Origin: Nesterenkonia natronophila
Lineage (GTDB): Bacteria; Actinomycetota; Actinomycetes; Actinomycetales; Micrococcaceae
Length of the DNA stretch: 64,000 nucleotides
Assembly (NCBI RefSeq): GCF_003595215.1
Contig: NZ_QYZP01000003.1
Span: 517,957 to 581,956, forward strand
Reading direction: 5' to 3'
Shown here: positions 17,099 to 24,797 of the stretch, piece by piece
Layout: each line of letters opens with the position of its first letter
Position numbering within the stretch: position 1 is the stretch's first letter
Notes under the pieces: generated by a model
Seen by the model: the letters and a program-made list of their open reading frames with translations, nothing else
The model's database searches: none
Told to the model about the DNA's origin: nothing
Position numbers and translations under genes: made by a program

Positions 17099-17973
17099 AC
17101 ACACGAACGGGATCGGGTAGTCTGTCGACGAGCCACATGGACCGTGTGATCCATCTCGCCTTGGCGGAGGATGTCCCGTTCGGGGACCTGACTACTGAAG
17201 CGTTCGTGCCGGAGCATGCTCAGACGCAGGCGTCGCTCCGAGCCCGCGAACCAGGTGTGCTTTCCGGCGGAGAGGTTTTTGCTCGGGCGCTGCAGGCGGT
17301 CGATGGCAGAGTCGGCGTTGATCTCATACACTCTGATGGCGCCGAATTCAGCGCCGGCGATCTGCTGGCCCGGATCCACGGGCCGGCGCGCGGAATCCTC
17401 ACGTGCGAGCGCACCGGGCTGAACCTTGTACAGCGGATGTCCGGGATCGCGACGCTGACAGCTCAGTTCGTGGACGCAGTGCGAGGCACGAGCGTCCGCA
17501 TCACTGATACTCGGAAAACGACGCCGGGCCTGAGGGTGCTTGAGCGGTACGCGGTCCGCTGCGGCGGTGGGCATAATCATCGGTTTAGTCTCTCCGACGC
17601 GGTGATGGCAAAGGACAACCATCTGGCAGCAGTCTCTGCCTCGGGGACTGATCTGGCCCAGGCGATCCGTGAAGCCAAGACCCGACTGCCGCACACTGCC
17701 CATATTGAAGTGGAGGTGGATCGGATAGGGCAGATTCTTCCCGCACTGGAGGGTGGGGCCAACACGATAATGGTGGACAACTTCGGCCTCGATGAGACGG
17801 CGCATGCGGTGCAGCTCATTGCCGGGCGCGCTTGCGTGGAAGCCTCCGGCGGGGTCACTTTAGAGACCGTCGGCGCGATTGCGCGCACCGGTGTGGATGT
17901 GATCAGCGTGGGCGCACTGACTCACAGTGCTCGAGCGTTGGATCTGGGGCTCGACTTCGAGGTCAGCACATGA
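17095..17973 (+). CDS. nadC: Nicotinate-nucleotide diphosphorylase (carboxylating)
   Basis: The 292-aa product converts quinolinate and PRPP into nicotinate mononucleotide. EDVPFGDLTTEAF near the start, ERTGLNLVQRMSGIATLTA, DTRKTTPGLRVLERYAVRCGGG and HNHRFSLSDAVMAKDNHL are the family's PRPP- and quinolinate-binding segments; EVEVDRIGQ and MVDNFG complete the barrel. Length is typical. The ATG overlaps the nadA stop (ATGA), which excludes the longer frame inside nadA. Confidence 0.95.
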   Translation: MNTRTGSGSLSTSHMDRVIHLALAEDVPFGDLTTEAFVPEHAQTQASLRAREPGVLSGGEVFARALQAVDGRVGVDLIHSDGAEFSAGDLLARIHGPARGILTCERTGLNLVQRMSGIATLTAQFVDAVRGTSVRITDTRKTTPGLRVLERYAVRCGGGHNHRFSLSDAVMAKDNHLAAVSASGTDLAQAIREAKTRLPHTAHIEVEVDRIGQILPALEGGANTIMVDNFGLDETAHAVQLIAGRACVEASGGVTLETVGAIARTGVDVISVGALTHSARALDLGLDFEVST

Positions 17974-19079
17974 TCTACCTGGATGAGGCCGCCTCAGCGC
18001 CGCCCCGGCGTGAGGTGCTGGAGGCGATGTGGCCGTATATGACCAGCAGTTTTGCCAATCCCGCCAGTCGGCATGATCCCGGCCTGGAGGGCGAACATGC
18101 GGTGGAAGACGCTCGCCGGAGAGTAGCGAAGCATCTGGGAGCCCGACCGGCGGAAATTGTGTTTACGTCTGGGGGCACCGAGTCGGACAACGCCGCAGTG
18201 AAGGGCCTTGCCCTTGCGGACCCCCGGGGCCGGCATGTGCTCGTATCGGCTATTGAGCACCCGGCGGTTCTGGAGTCCGCTGCGTGGTTGGGCCGGCTGG
18301 GGTTCGCCGTGGAGTGGATCCCGGTCGAGGCTGACGGCACGGTGACCCCGGAACGACTGGAGGCGGCCCTACGTCCCGACTCCACGCTGGTCAGCGTACA
18401 GGCGGCCAATGGCGAGATCGGAACTGTGCAGGACGTCACTGCCTTGAGCGTTGTCACGGCAGCATACGGGGTGCCCTTCCACACTGATGCAGTGCAGGCC
18501 GCCGGCACAATGCCGCTGCGGGTCGATGACCTCGGCGTACAGGCACTGAGTCTTGCCGGCCACAAGCTCGGCACGCCGAAGGGTGTTGGGGTGCTGTACG
18601 TGCACCGCCGTACCGCGTGTGAGCCGCTGATCCACGGTGGTGGTCAGCAGCGTGGACGTCGCGCTGGAACAGAGAATGCAGCCGGAGCCGTGGGAATGGC
18701 CGTGGCCCTGGAGTGCGCAGTCGGAGCTGACGTGGCCGGCTGGCGGCGTCGTCGTGATATGTTCATTGCCGCTGTCGAGGAGGCTGTGCCCCAGGCACGA
18801 CTCACGGGACACCGCACTCGGCGCCTACCGGGACATGCCTCCTTCGTTTTCGCTGGACGCAGTGGCGAGTCCCTTCTGCTGGATCTTCAGCAGCAGGGGG
18901 TAATCTGCTCGTCCGGTTCGGCATGTTCGGCTGGCAGTAGCGCTCCTAGCCCGGTGCTGCGCGCGCTGGGACTTTCCGCCGATGAGGCCCATAGCGCGGT
19001 GCGTTTCACATTCGGACATGACCTGCCGGAGGAGGCGCTCGAACGGACTGTGGAAGCCCTCAGACAGGCGGCGCGGTGA
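17970..19079 (+). CDS. nadS: Cysteine desulfurase, probably serving NadA (NadS type)
   Basis: This is a PLP-dependent class V aminotransferase of 369 aa. The start YLDEAASAPPRREVLEAM, the PLP lysine in SLAGHKLGTPKGVG (about residue 195), HTDAVQAAGT, and the active-site loop SSGSACSAGSSAPSPVL with the catalytic cysteine identify a NifS/IscS-like desulfurase. Its place as last gene of the nadA-nadC operon, with a four-base overlap (ATGA), suggests it loads the NadA iron-sulfur cluster. No scaffold protein is adjacent. Confidence 0.88.
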   Translation: MIYLDEAASAPPRREVLEAMWPYMTSSFANPASRHDPGLEGEHAVEDARRRVAKHLGARPAEIVFTSGGTESDNAAVKGLALADPRGRHVLVSAIEHPAVLESAAWLGRLGFAVEWIPVEADGTVTPERLEAALRPDSTLVSVQAANGEIGTVQDVTALSVVTAAYGVPFHTDAVQAAGTMPLRVDDLGVQALSLAGHKLGTPKGVGVLYVHRRTACEPLIHGGGQQRGRRAGTENAAGAVGMAVALECAVGADVAGWRRRRDMFIAAVEEAVPQARLTGHRTRRLPGHASFVFAGRSGESLLLDLQQQGVICSSGSACSAGSSAPSPVLRALGLSADEAHSAVRFTFGHDLPEEALERTVEALRQAAR

Positions 19080-19099
19080 CTCTTGAACGAGCGCGCTGA

Positions 19100-19507
19100 T
19101 CACTCCAAGCGTTCGGTCATCTCGGAGGCGGGCTCGTTCAAGCTCTCCGCGAAAACCATGTTCGGGTAGAGGATTCCGACGGCCCGCTCATCCTTAATCA
19201 CCGCGAACGGACGGGCGCCCCCGGCACGGTATAGGTCAACCACGTCTTCAACACTGTGATCTGGCCTGACCGACTCAAACTCCTCCGGGATGACGCAGGC
19301 GCAGCGTTTCTTCTGCCACGTTTCGGGATGCTCTGCCACTATCTGCGCAACATCTGCTTCTGTAATCAGACCCCGCGGCAGGTTGGACAGACCGAGCACC
19401 AATACAGCGTTGTCCTCACCGCTGACGAGCTGAGCTGCTTCAGCAAGGGAATGGGTCACCGACACTGCGCTCGTGATCGGGGACATGAGGTCACTGACGT
19501 AAGTCAC
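19100..19507 (-). CDS. CBS-domain pair protein
   Basis: The product (135 aa) holds two CBS motifs: DLMSPITSAVSVTHSLAEAAQLV...RGLITEADVAQIV (about 6-58) and CVIPEEFESVRPDHSVEDVVDLY...FAVIKDERAVGIL (about 68-115). Such Bateman modules usually bind adenosyl ligands and regulate a partner. It overlaps the upstream STAS gene by four bases, so the two are translationally coupled. Confidence 0.85.
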   Translation of the reverse strand: MTYVSDLMSPITSAVSVTHSLAEAAQLVSGEDNAVLVLGLSNLPRGLITEADVAQIVAEHPETWQKKRCACVIPEEFESVRPDHSVEDVVDLYRAGGARPFAVIKDERAVGILYPNMVFAESLNEPASEMTERLE

Positions 19508-19815
19508 GGCAGCACCTTCGCTTCCTCCAATGGCAAAGCCGGAAACTCCACAGCGGGTTCCGGTAGTCCCAATGCCTGGCGCACCTGGGTGAGGTAGAGC
19601 TGAAGAGCAGCGAGTCCTGCGGGTTCAATGTTCTCGGCACCCTGGAGGTCCAGAACCAAGTCCGGACATGCCGCAGGGTGAATGCCCCGGTCCAGAGCAG
19701 CGGTGAGGGCTTTCGAACTCTCGAGCGTGAGACCGCCCGAGAGCGAAAGGCGCAGAGGCCCATTGATATCTGAGAGGCTGATATCCAGCCGAGATGAGTG
19801 CTCCATGAAATTCAT
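19504..19815 (-). CDS. STAS-domain protein (anti-sigma-factor-antagonist type)
   Basis: The product (103 aa) shows the STAS pattern: a strand LRLSLSGGLTLESSKAL, then PDLVLDLQGAENIEPAGLAALQLYLTQ, where the serine phosphorylated in SpoIIAA-like proteins is replaced (sequence ENIEPAG rather than D-S-G). It may be a ligand-binding STAS protein rather than a switchable antagonist. The frame is open further upstream without a good start; the ATG at 19815 has AAGGG close by. It is divergent from the GAF-ANTAR gene and coupled to the CBS gene. Confidence 0.65.
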   Translation of the reverse strand: MNFMEHSSRLDISLSDINGPLRLSLSGGLTLESSKALTAALDRGIHPAACPDLVLDLQGAENIEPAGLAALQLYLTQVRQALGLPEPAVEFPALPLEEAKVLP

Positions 19816-19992
19816 CAACCCTTGGGAAATTACGACAGGAGCCCTCTGCTTGAGCAAATACCAGGCTACCAGATCGTCCAAGTCCGAATAAGGCCCCTCG
19901 GCTGGGCAGAGGTCCCTAAGAGTACTGACTGGCGTAGAGTCCCAATTAGTATTGGATCTCCGGAAATGTCGGAGTAGGGAACGGAGACTGCT

Positions 19993-20724
19993 GTGGAGAC
20001 TCTCGAGGACACACGCGACTTCTCGGCTGAGCTGAGCCAGCTGCTGATGCACGATCACGACATCGTCCAGGTGCTGAACTCCCTCGCCAAGATGGCCGAG
20101 CATCGCTTGTCCAGCGGTCGCACCGTACGGTGCGGAATTGTTCTGGAACGTCCTAGACGGAACATCGTGGTGGCGAGCGGCTCTGCCGAAGCCCAGCAGA
20201 TGGAAGAGACTCAAACTGGGTTCGGCGACGGCCCCTGCCTGGAGGCCCAACGCACAGGAAACGTGATCAGAATCCCTGACGTGCGCCATGAGCGCCGCTG
20301 GCCACCGTATATGGAGGAGGTGCGCAAGAACGGTCCCTTGAGTGTCCTCGCGGTCCCCCTGAAGATTGACGCTTCATCTACCGCTGCTATGAATTTCTAC
20401 TCCTACGAGGCGGGAGATTTCGCCGACGACTCTTTGGAGGTCGCGGTGGAGTTCGCCAACACTGCCTCCACGACGGTGGCCATAGCTCTGCGGATCGCGG
20501 AGCATTCTGAGACCGCTGAGGACCGTAAGCGCGCCATGGAGTCTCGCACCACGATTGATATTGCGGTCGGCATCATCATGGGGCAGAACCGATGCAGCCA
20601 GGACCAGGCCGTGCAGATCCTGAAGAGGGCTTCCAATCACCGCAACATGAAGCTGCGTGAACTTGCCGAGCAGATCATCAGCAAAGTGGGTGAGGCTGCG
20701 CCCTCGACGAGCTTCGAGTCCTAG
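19993..20724 (+). CDS. GAF-ANTAR transcription antitermination regulator
   Basis: The product (243 aa) combines an N-terminal GAF-like sensor domain (about 15-165; GFGDGPCLEAQRTGNVIRIPDV) with a C-terminal ANTAR RNA-binding domain (about 175-232; AMESRTTIDIAVGIIMGQNRCSQDQAVQILKRAS). ANTAR proteins bind paired hexaloop hairpins in nascent RNA to block termination. The start is GTG with GGAG ten bases upstream. Its RNA targets are not visible in the immediate neighbourhood. Confidence 0.88.
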   Translation: METLEDTRDFSAELSQLLMHDHDIVQVLNSLAKMAEHRLSSGRTVRCGIVLERPRRNIVVASGSAEAQQMEETQTGFGDGPCLEAQRTGNVIRIPDVRHERRWPPYMEEVRKNGPLSVLAVPLKIDASSTAAMNFYSYEAGDFADDSLEVAVEFANTASTTVAIALRIAEHSETAEDRKRAMESRTTIDIAVGIIMGQNRCSQDQAVQILKRASNHRNMKLRELAEQIISKVGEAAPSTSFES

Positions 20725-20745
20725 GAGAGGCGCCCCGGCGCAGGA

Positions 20746-21480
20746 TTAGCCCCGCTGCAAAGGTGCTATCAGCTCAGGTGAATTGTGACGGACGTTGCCG
20801 ACCTCACGCCCCACCTCGTAGATCTCCCAACCCGAGGCAACCTCCAGTGCCTCAGCGCGTACTTGGAGAAGGAGCAGCGCAGCGTCGTCCTTGTCCAACT
20901 TTTCAGCACTCAACCACTCACTGAAGTGTTTGGGCCCCAGCGGCAGTGGCATTCTGTCGTGCAATGCGGCGAGATCATCGAGCACCCCGCCTGGCCCAGG
21001 CTCGGGCGAGGGTCCGGTCAGAATACTGGTGGACAGCACCCATTGGTCAGCACTGGGGTCCTTCCACCACTCATAGAGCCCGGCGAAGGTGATGAGTCGC
21101 CCGTCAGCGGGGCGAATAACATGGGGGCGCTTCTGGGTTCCCTCGGTCAGCCATTCGTAGTAGGCGTCAGCCGGCACAGCGCAGCGTCTGGACCGCACAG
21201 CAGCACGGAACGTCGGCTTCTCAATCACAGTCTCGCTGCGGGCGTTGAAGGTCTTGTACGACTGTTTAGCGTCCTTGGCCCATCCGGGCAGTAAACCCCA
21301 TCGGGCCACGTGAATCTCACGGCGCAGCTCGTCTTCATCGAGGCGCTCCACCACGATCGGCACATTGGTGGTGGGGGCGACGTTCCAAGATGGCCGAACT
21401 TCCGCACCTTCTGCCAGATGGACACCGAGGTCAGCTGCGAGGTCGGCCCCGGCACGGGCTTGGACGTATCTGCCGCACAT
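20746..21480 (-). CDS. SOS response-associated peptidase (SRAP/YedK/HMCES family)
   Basis: The 244-aa product starts MCGRY, so after Met removal Cys2 can form the thiazolidine cross-link to abasic sites in single-stranded DNA. Other family blocks follow: WNVAPT, ARWGLLPGWAKD, FNARSET, RRCAVPADAYYEW (catalytic Glu), TFAGLYEWW, and LHDRMPLPL with the active-site His. It protects abasic DNA from breakage. The start is leaderless in layout (TATGGT at 21487-21492, minus strand, six bases from the ATG). Confidence 0.93.
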   Translation of the reverse strand: MCGRYVQARAGADLAADLGVHLAEGAEVRPSWNVAPTTNVPIVVERLDEDELRREIHVARWGLLPGWAKDAKQSYKTFNARSETVIEKPTFRAAVRSRRCAVPADAYYEWLTEGTQKRPHVIRPADGRLITFAGLYEWWKDPSADQWVLSTSILTGPSPEPGPGGVLDDLAALHDRMPLPLGPKHFSEWLSAEKLDKDDAALLLLQVRAEALEVASGWEIYEVGREVGNVRHNSPELIAPLQRG

Positions 21481-21597
21481 AAAACGACCATACGCCGCAG
21501 CCCGCTCATGACGCCAGACTCAGCGCGGAACGACTCACCGTCTTCACGGGGTCGCGGAAGAGCTGGTCAGCACAGACCTAACTAGTACGATGTGCCT

Positions 21598-21837
21598 ATG
21601 AGCGAACGTCACCCCGAGCCCGGACCGGGCCCAGAAGATTCACCAGGCCTCGATTCCGGCGGCAGCGTGCGGCCCGGCGACACCCCACCTGACGCAGGCA
21701 CTACTGATGATCAGAGTCACGGGGCGCCGCCAGCCAAGTCACCCAGTGGCGCCAAGCCCCTCATCATTATCGGGAGCATCGGCGTCGCCATCCTGCTACT
21801 GATCTTCGTCGGCTATATCGCAGGTATCATCGCCTGA
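21598..21837 (+). CDS. Small Pro/Gly-rich single-pass membrane protein
   Basis: The product (79 aa) has a disordered, Pro/Gly/acidic N-terminal half and one C-terminal membrane helix (about residues 54-77; LIIIGSIGVAILLLIFVGYI). TACGAT at 21586-21591 lies six bases before the ATG, a leaderless layout, so this ATG is preferred over the in-frame GTG two codons earlier. Function unknown. Confidence 0.6.
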   Translation: MSERHPEPGPGPEDSPGLDSGGSVRPGDTPPDAGTTDDQSHGAPPAKSPSGAKPLIIIGSIGVAILLLIFVGYIAGIIA

Positions 21838-21879
21838 CCCACGGCGAGCGTGTGAGGTGGCTGATGAGAAAGGTTCCGT

Positions 21880-22569
21880 ATGACTGCGAACGTGGAGAGC
21901 TCAGAGCAGAAGACGGCGCTAGTCACCGGTGCAAGTAGCGGAATCGGCCGCGAAGTCGCACGCCAACTAGCGCAGTGTGGGTGGCGTGTCATCGCCGTCG
22001 CCCGGGGCGAAGAGCGTCTGAAGCAGCTGGCCGGCGAAGTACCTGGAATCGAGCCACGCCCGGCAGATCTGACCACGTTCCCCTACCCGGACCTGATCCC
22101 CAGCCGCGTCGACGCACTGGTCCATGCCGCAGGAATCGTCCCAACCGGGTCGGTCGAGAGGGCAACGCCGGAGGACTGGAGCTCGGCATTCACCCTCAAT
22201 GTGACCGCCGGGGCAGAACTCGTGCGCCTATCCCTGACCAGTCTGCGACAGCGCCGGGGAACGGTCGTATTCGTCAACTCCGGCGCAGGAGTTACTCCCC
22301 TACCGCGCAATACCGTCTACGGAGCCACCAAACATGCCCTGCGCGCACTTGCCAACGGCTTGCGACAGGAGGAACAGGAGCACGGGGTACGGGTGACGTC
22401 TGTCTTCCCAGGTCCCACCGACACCCCCCTGTTCACGGGCAATGTCGATCGGGCTCGGCTGATTCGGCCTTCGACTGTGGCGCAAGTGATCGTCAACGCC
22501 ATCACCGCAGGCGACGACACTCAACTCACCGAGATCCAAGTACGCCCGCGCCAGGAGCTCTCCTGGTAG
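21880..22569 (+). CDS. Short-chain dehydrogenase/reductase
   Basis: The product (229 aa) is a classical SDR: cofactor loop TGASSGIGREVA (about residue 17), the HAAGIV strand (in place of NNAG), NVTAG and the catalytic YGATK with the preceding serine in FVNSGAG. PGPTDTP follows as the substrate-loop motif. It reduces or oxidises an unknown alcohol/carbonyl using NAD(P). An AAGG precedes the ATG. The neighbours do not suggest a substrate. Confidence 0.9.
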   Translation: MTANVESSEQKTALVTGASSGIGREVARQLAQCGWRVIAVARGEERLKQLAGEVPGIEPRPADLTTFPYPDLIPSRVDALVHAAGIVPTGSVERATPEDWSSAFTLNVTAGAELVRLSLTSLRQRRGTVVFVNSGAGVTPLPRNTVYGATKHALRALANGLRQEEQEHGVRVTSVFPGPTDTPLFTGNVDRARLIRPSTVAQVIVNAITAGDDTQLTEIQVRPRQELSW

Positions 22570-22693
22570 AGATCCGCCAGACGCTGACGGCGACACAACG
22601 CTCACCTAGTGACGGCCAGCAAGTTCGTTACACCCCGACCACCACGCCCTCCGACTAGGAGCAGGCACTCCGATCCGGCCTACGAGGGAAGCT

Positions 22694-23071
22694 ATGGACT
22701 TCGACACAATCATCGGCTACATCGGCCAAGCCGTCGACGCTGCCGGAGTGGCAGTTATGGTCGTTGGCATCGGCGTCGCCTCCGTCGTTGCCGGCTGGAG
22801 GCGCCTGCGCAGCAAGAGTCCCGTTTTCGACGACTACCGCCGCTGGGTCGGGAAATCCATTCTGCTGGGATTGGAGATTCTCATCGCTGCCGACATCATC
22901 CGGACAGTAGCTGTAGGTTTCGCCCTAGACGCGATTCTAGCGTTGGGTCTGATCGTCCTCATCAGAACATTTCTGAGCTTCACCTTACAGCTTGAAATGA
23001 CCGGCCGCTGGCCGTGGCAGACTTCCGCCGCGGGGCTTCGCAGAGAATTGTCGGACGATCCATCTCCGTAG
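22694..23071 (+). CDS. DUF1622 family small membrane protein
   Basis: The product (125 aa) has two or three hydrophobic segments (about 12-35, 53-75, 78-95). WVGKSILLGLEILIAADIIRTV and RTFLSFTLQLEMTGRWPW are the conserved blocks of DUF1622, an uncharacterised membrane family. GAGGGAAGCT precedes the ATG. It ends just before tRNA-Pro on the opposite strand. Confidence 0.85.
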   Translation: MDFDTIIGYIGQAVDAAGVAVMVVGIGVASVVAGWRRLRSKSPVFDDYRRWVGKSILLGLEILIAADIIRTVAVGFALDAILALGLIVLIRTFLSFTLQLEMTGRWPWQTSAAGLRRELSDDPSP

Positions 23072-23085
23072 TACTTTCCACAATG

Positions 23086-23159
23086 TCGGGCTAGCGGGAT
23101 TTGAACCCACGACCTTCCGTCCCCCAGACGGACGCGCTACCAAGCTGCGCTATAGCCCG
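23086..23159 (-). tRNA. tRNA-Pro (anticodon GGG)
   Basis: The minus strand folds into a 74-nt cloverleaf: acceptor CGGGCTA/TAGCCCG, D arm GCGC...GCGC, anticodon stem TCCGT/ACGGA with loop CTGGGGG (anticodon GGG), and T arm GTGGGTTCAAATCCCGC. The CCA end is not encoded. Confidence 0.95.
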
Positions 23160-23348
23160 TAATTGCGCTTCAGGGGTCCAGCAAAGCTGCCCAAAGCACC
23201 GGAATAGTCTACATGATGAGCAGAGCATTTCTGACACCAGGCAGTGGTCCCGCACCTGAGAATTTTCTGCGACCCGTGATGAAATCGTAACTCTCACAAG
23301 TGACGGAAATCCCAGGTCGCCGCCCCAGACCTGGATACCGTACCCCTT

Positions 23349-24791
23349 ATGCACTCGCGTCTTCCCCATTTTGCGGGTGTGCCCGGACGGCTCTCCGTTG
23401 CTGCAGCTACTGCAGCTCTGGTGGTCTCCGGTTGCGCACCGAACTTCCACGCCACCGAGCCCTCCACCATGGCGCCGACGAGCGACTCCCAGGACCTCCC
23501 ACAATCGGTGAAGAGCACTGCGGACACCACCATGCGAGACGCCGCCGCGGCTGTGGTGCAACAAGTCGCCGAGCATCAGCCGCAGGCTCCCGGCACAAGG
23601 ACTGAGGAGCCCGGTCCCGAAGACGCTGAGGAAAGCCCCTTGGAGGGGAATGCCGATTCCGGTCACCGGGAGCAACCGACACCAGAGGTATCAGTACCCT
23701 CGGACGAGCTGGAGGACTGGGCTGATTCGCTCGCCCGCGCTCGCGAGGTCGCTGAGCAAGAAGAGGGCCAGCACCAAGCCGAAGTGGAGGAAGAAGCCGG
23801 CCGTCAGGCCCAGACTGAAGCTGACACCGAGGACGAAGCTCAGAGCGACGCAGAGGCGGAGCAGGAGACAGAAACAGAGACAGAAGGACCTGCCGAAGAG
23901 GAATCAGCCGAACAAGAGCACGCAGAACCCGACACAGAAGACCCCACCGAAGAAGAACCCGCCCAACAAGAGCACGCAGAACCCGACACAGAAGACCCCA
24001 CCGAAGAAGAACCCGCCCAACAAGAGGATCCCGATCCCGAACCTGAGCCGGAGCCGGAGCTCGAAGAGCCAACACCGGCACCTGAGCCCCCTGCAGAGTC
24101 TCCAGAGGTTAGCTTCGACGGGGATCTGGACGCTTTCCTCACCGAGACAGCCAACGTCTATCCGGGGCGGATTTCGATCAGCCTCCAGGAAGTTGGCGGT
24201 CAATCCCGCAGTGGTTCAACCGGGGGCGCAGATTCGTTCGTCACTGGAAGCACTTATAAGCTGCTCGTGGGGTACAGCCTCATCAGAGAAGTGGAATCCG
24301 GCGAACGCAGCTGGGAGGACACAGCGCTAGGCGACCGGGACCTGGCACAGTGCTTCAATGACATGCTGGTGATCAGCGACAACCCATGCCCAGAGGCCAT
24401 CGGGCCTGAGATTGGCTGGACCGAAATTTATGCCGACGCCGCCGCTGTGGGCGCCACCAACACTTCAGGAGGCGAAGGTGGGATCCGTACAAACGCTCAT
24501 GACCTCACCCGTTTCATGACAAGTCTGGCCACCGGCTCCATGTCGATGAGCGACTCAGGGCACGAGCGTCTACGCAATGCATTGGCCGCCAATGTGCACC
24601 GGCAGGGCATCCCCGCCGGTTCCACCGGCCGTGTACTGAACAAGCCCGGGTTCATCAACGGCAACCTTCATGACACGGCAATCGTCCACCACCCGGCAGG
24701 AACCTACGTGCTGACTATTCTCAGTCAGGGCTCCAGCTGGAGCTCATTGGCCGGAATCACCCGGGACATAGAGTCCGCCCTCTACCGCTGA
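23349..24791 (+). CDS. Lipoprotein serine hydrolase of the class A beta-lactamase fold with acidic repeat linker
   Basis: The product (480 aa) begins with a lipoprotein signal (lipobox VSGC, lipid Cys29). Residues about 85-255 form a highly acidic Glu/Pro/Gln-rich linker containing two identical 18-residue repeats. The C-terminal domain (about 257-480) has the serine-hydrolase triad pattern: S301-x-x-K304 (STYK), S343-D-N345, and a KPG in the place of KTG. Class A beta-lactamases keep KTG or KSG, so hydrolysis of beta-lactams is doubtful; a cell-wall or transpeptidase-related role is possible. TACCGT lies seven bases before the ATG (leaderless layout). Confidence 0.8.
   Translation: MHSRLPHFAGVPGRLSVAAATAALVVSGCAPNFHATEPSTMAPTSDSQDLPQSVKSTADTTMRDAAAAVVQQVAEHQPQAPGTRTEEPGPEDAEESPLEGNADSGHREQPTPEVSVPSDELEDWADSLARAREVAEQEEGQHQAEVEEEAGRQAQTEADTEDEAQSDAEAEQETETETEGPAEEESAEQEHAEPDTEDPTEEEPAQQEHAEPDTEDPTEEEPAQQEDPDPEPEPEPELEEPTPAPEPPAESPEVSFDGDLDAFLTETANVYPGRISISLQEVGGQSRSGSTGGADSFVTGSTYKLLVGYSLIREVESGERSWEDTALGDRDLAQCFNDMLVISDNPCPEAIGPEIGWTEIYADAAAVGATNTSGGEGGIRTNAHDLTRFMTSLATGSMSMSDSGHERLRNALAANVHRQGIPAGSTGRVLNKPGFINGNLHDTAIVHHPAGTYVLTILSQGSSWSSLAGITRDIESALYR
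23916..24023 (+). repeat. Perfect tandem repeat, 2 x 54 bp, inside the acidic linker
   Basis: Two adjacent copies of 54 bases (23916-23969 and 23970-24023) are identical and encode EHAEPDTEDPTEEEPAQQ twice. A partial, diverged copy (GPAEEESAEQ) precedes them. Perfect identity at synonymous sites points to a recent duplication, and copy number may vary between strains. Confidence 0.9.
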
Positions 24792-24797
24792 GGATGT

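Noticed and set aside
20729..20740. GCGCC/GGCGC hairpin between the ANTAR and SRAP genes
   Set aside because: Five pairs with a two-base loop is sterically poor and there is no T-run.
23407..24081. Arg-rich minus-strand frame
   Set aside because: It is the complement of the acidic repeat linker of the serine hydrolase; its composition is explained by that.
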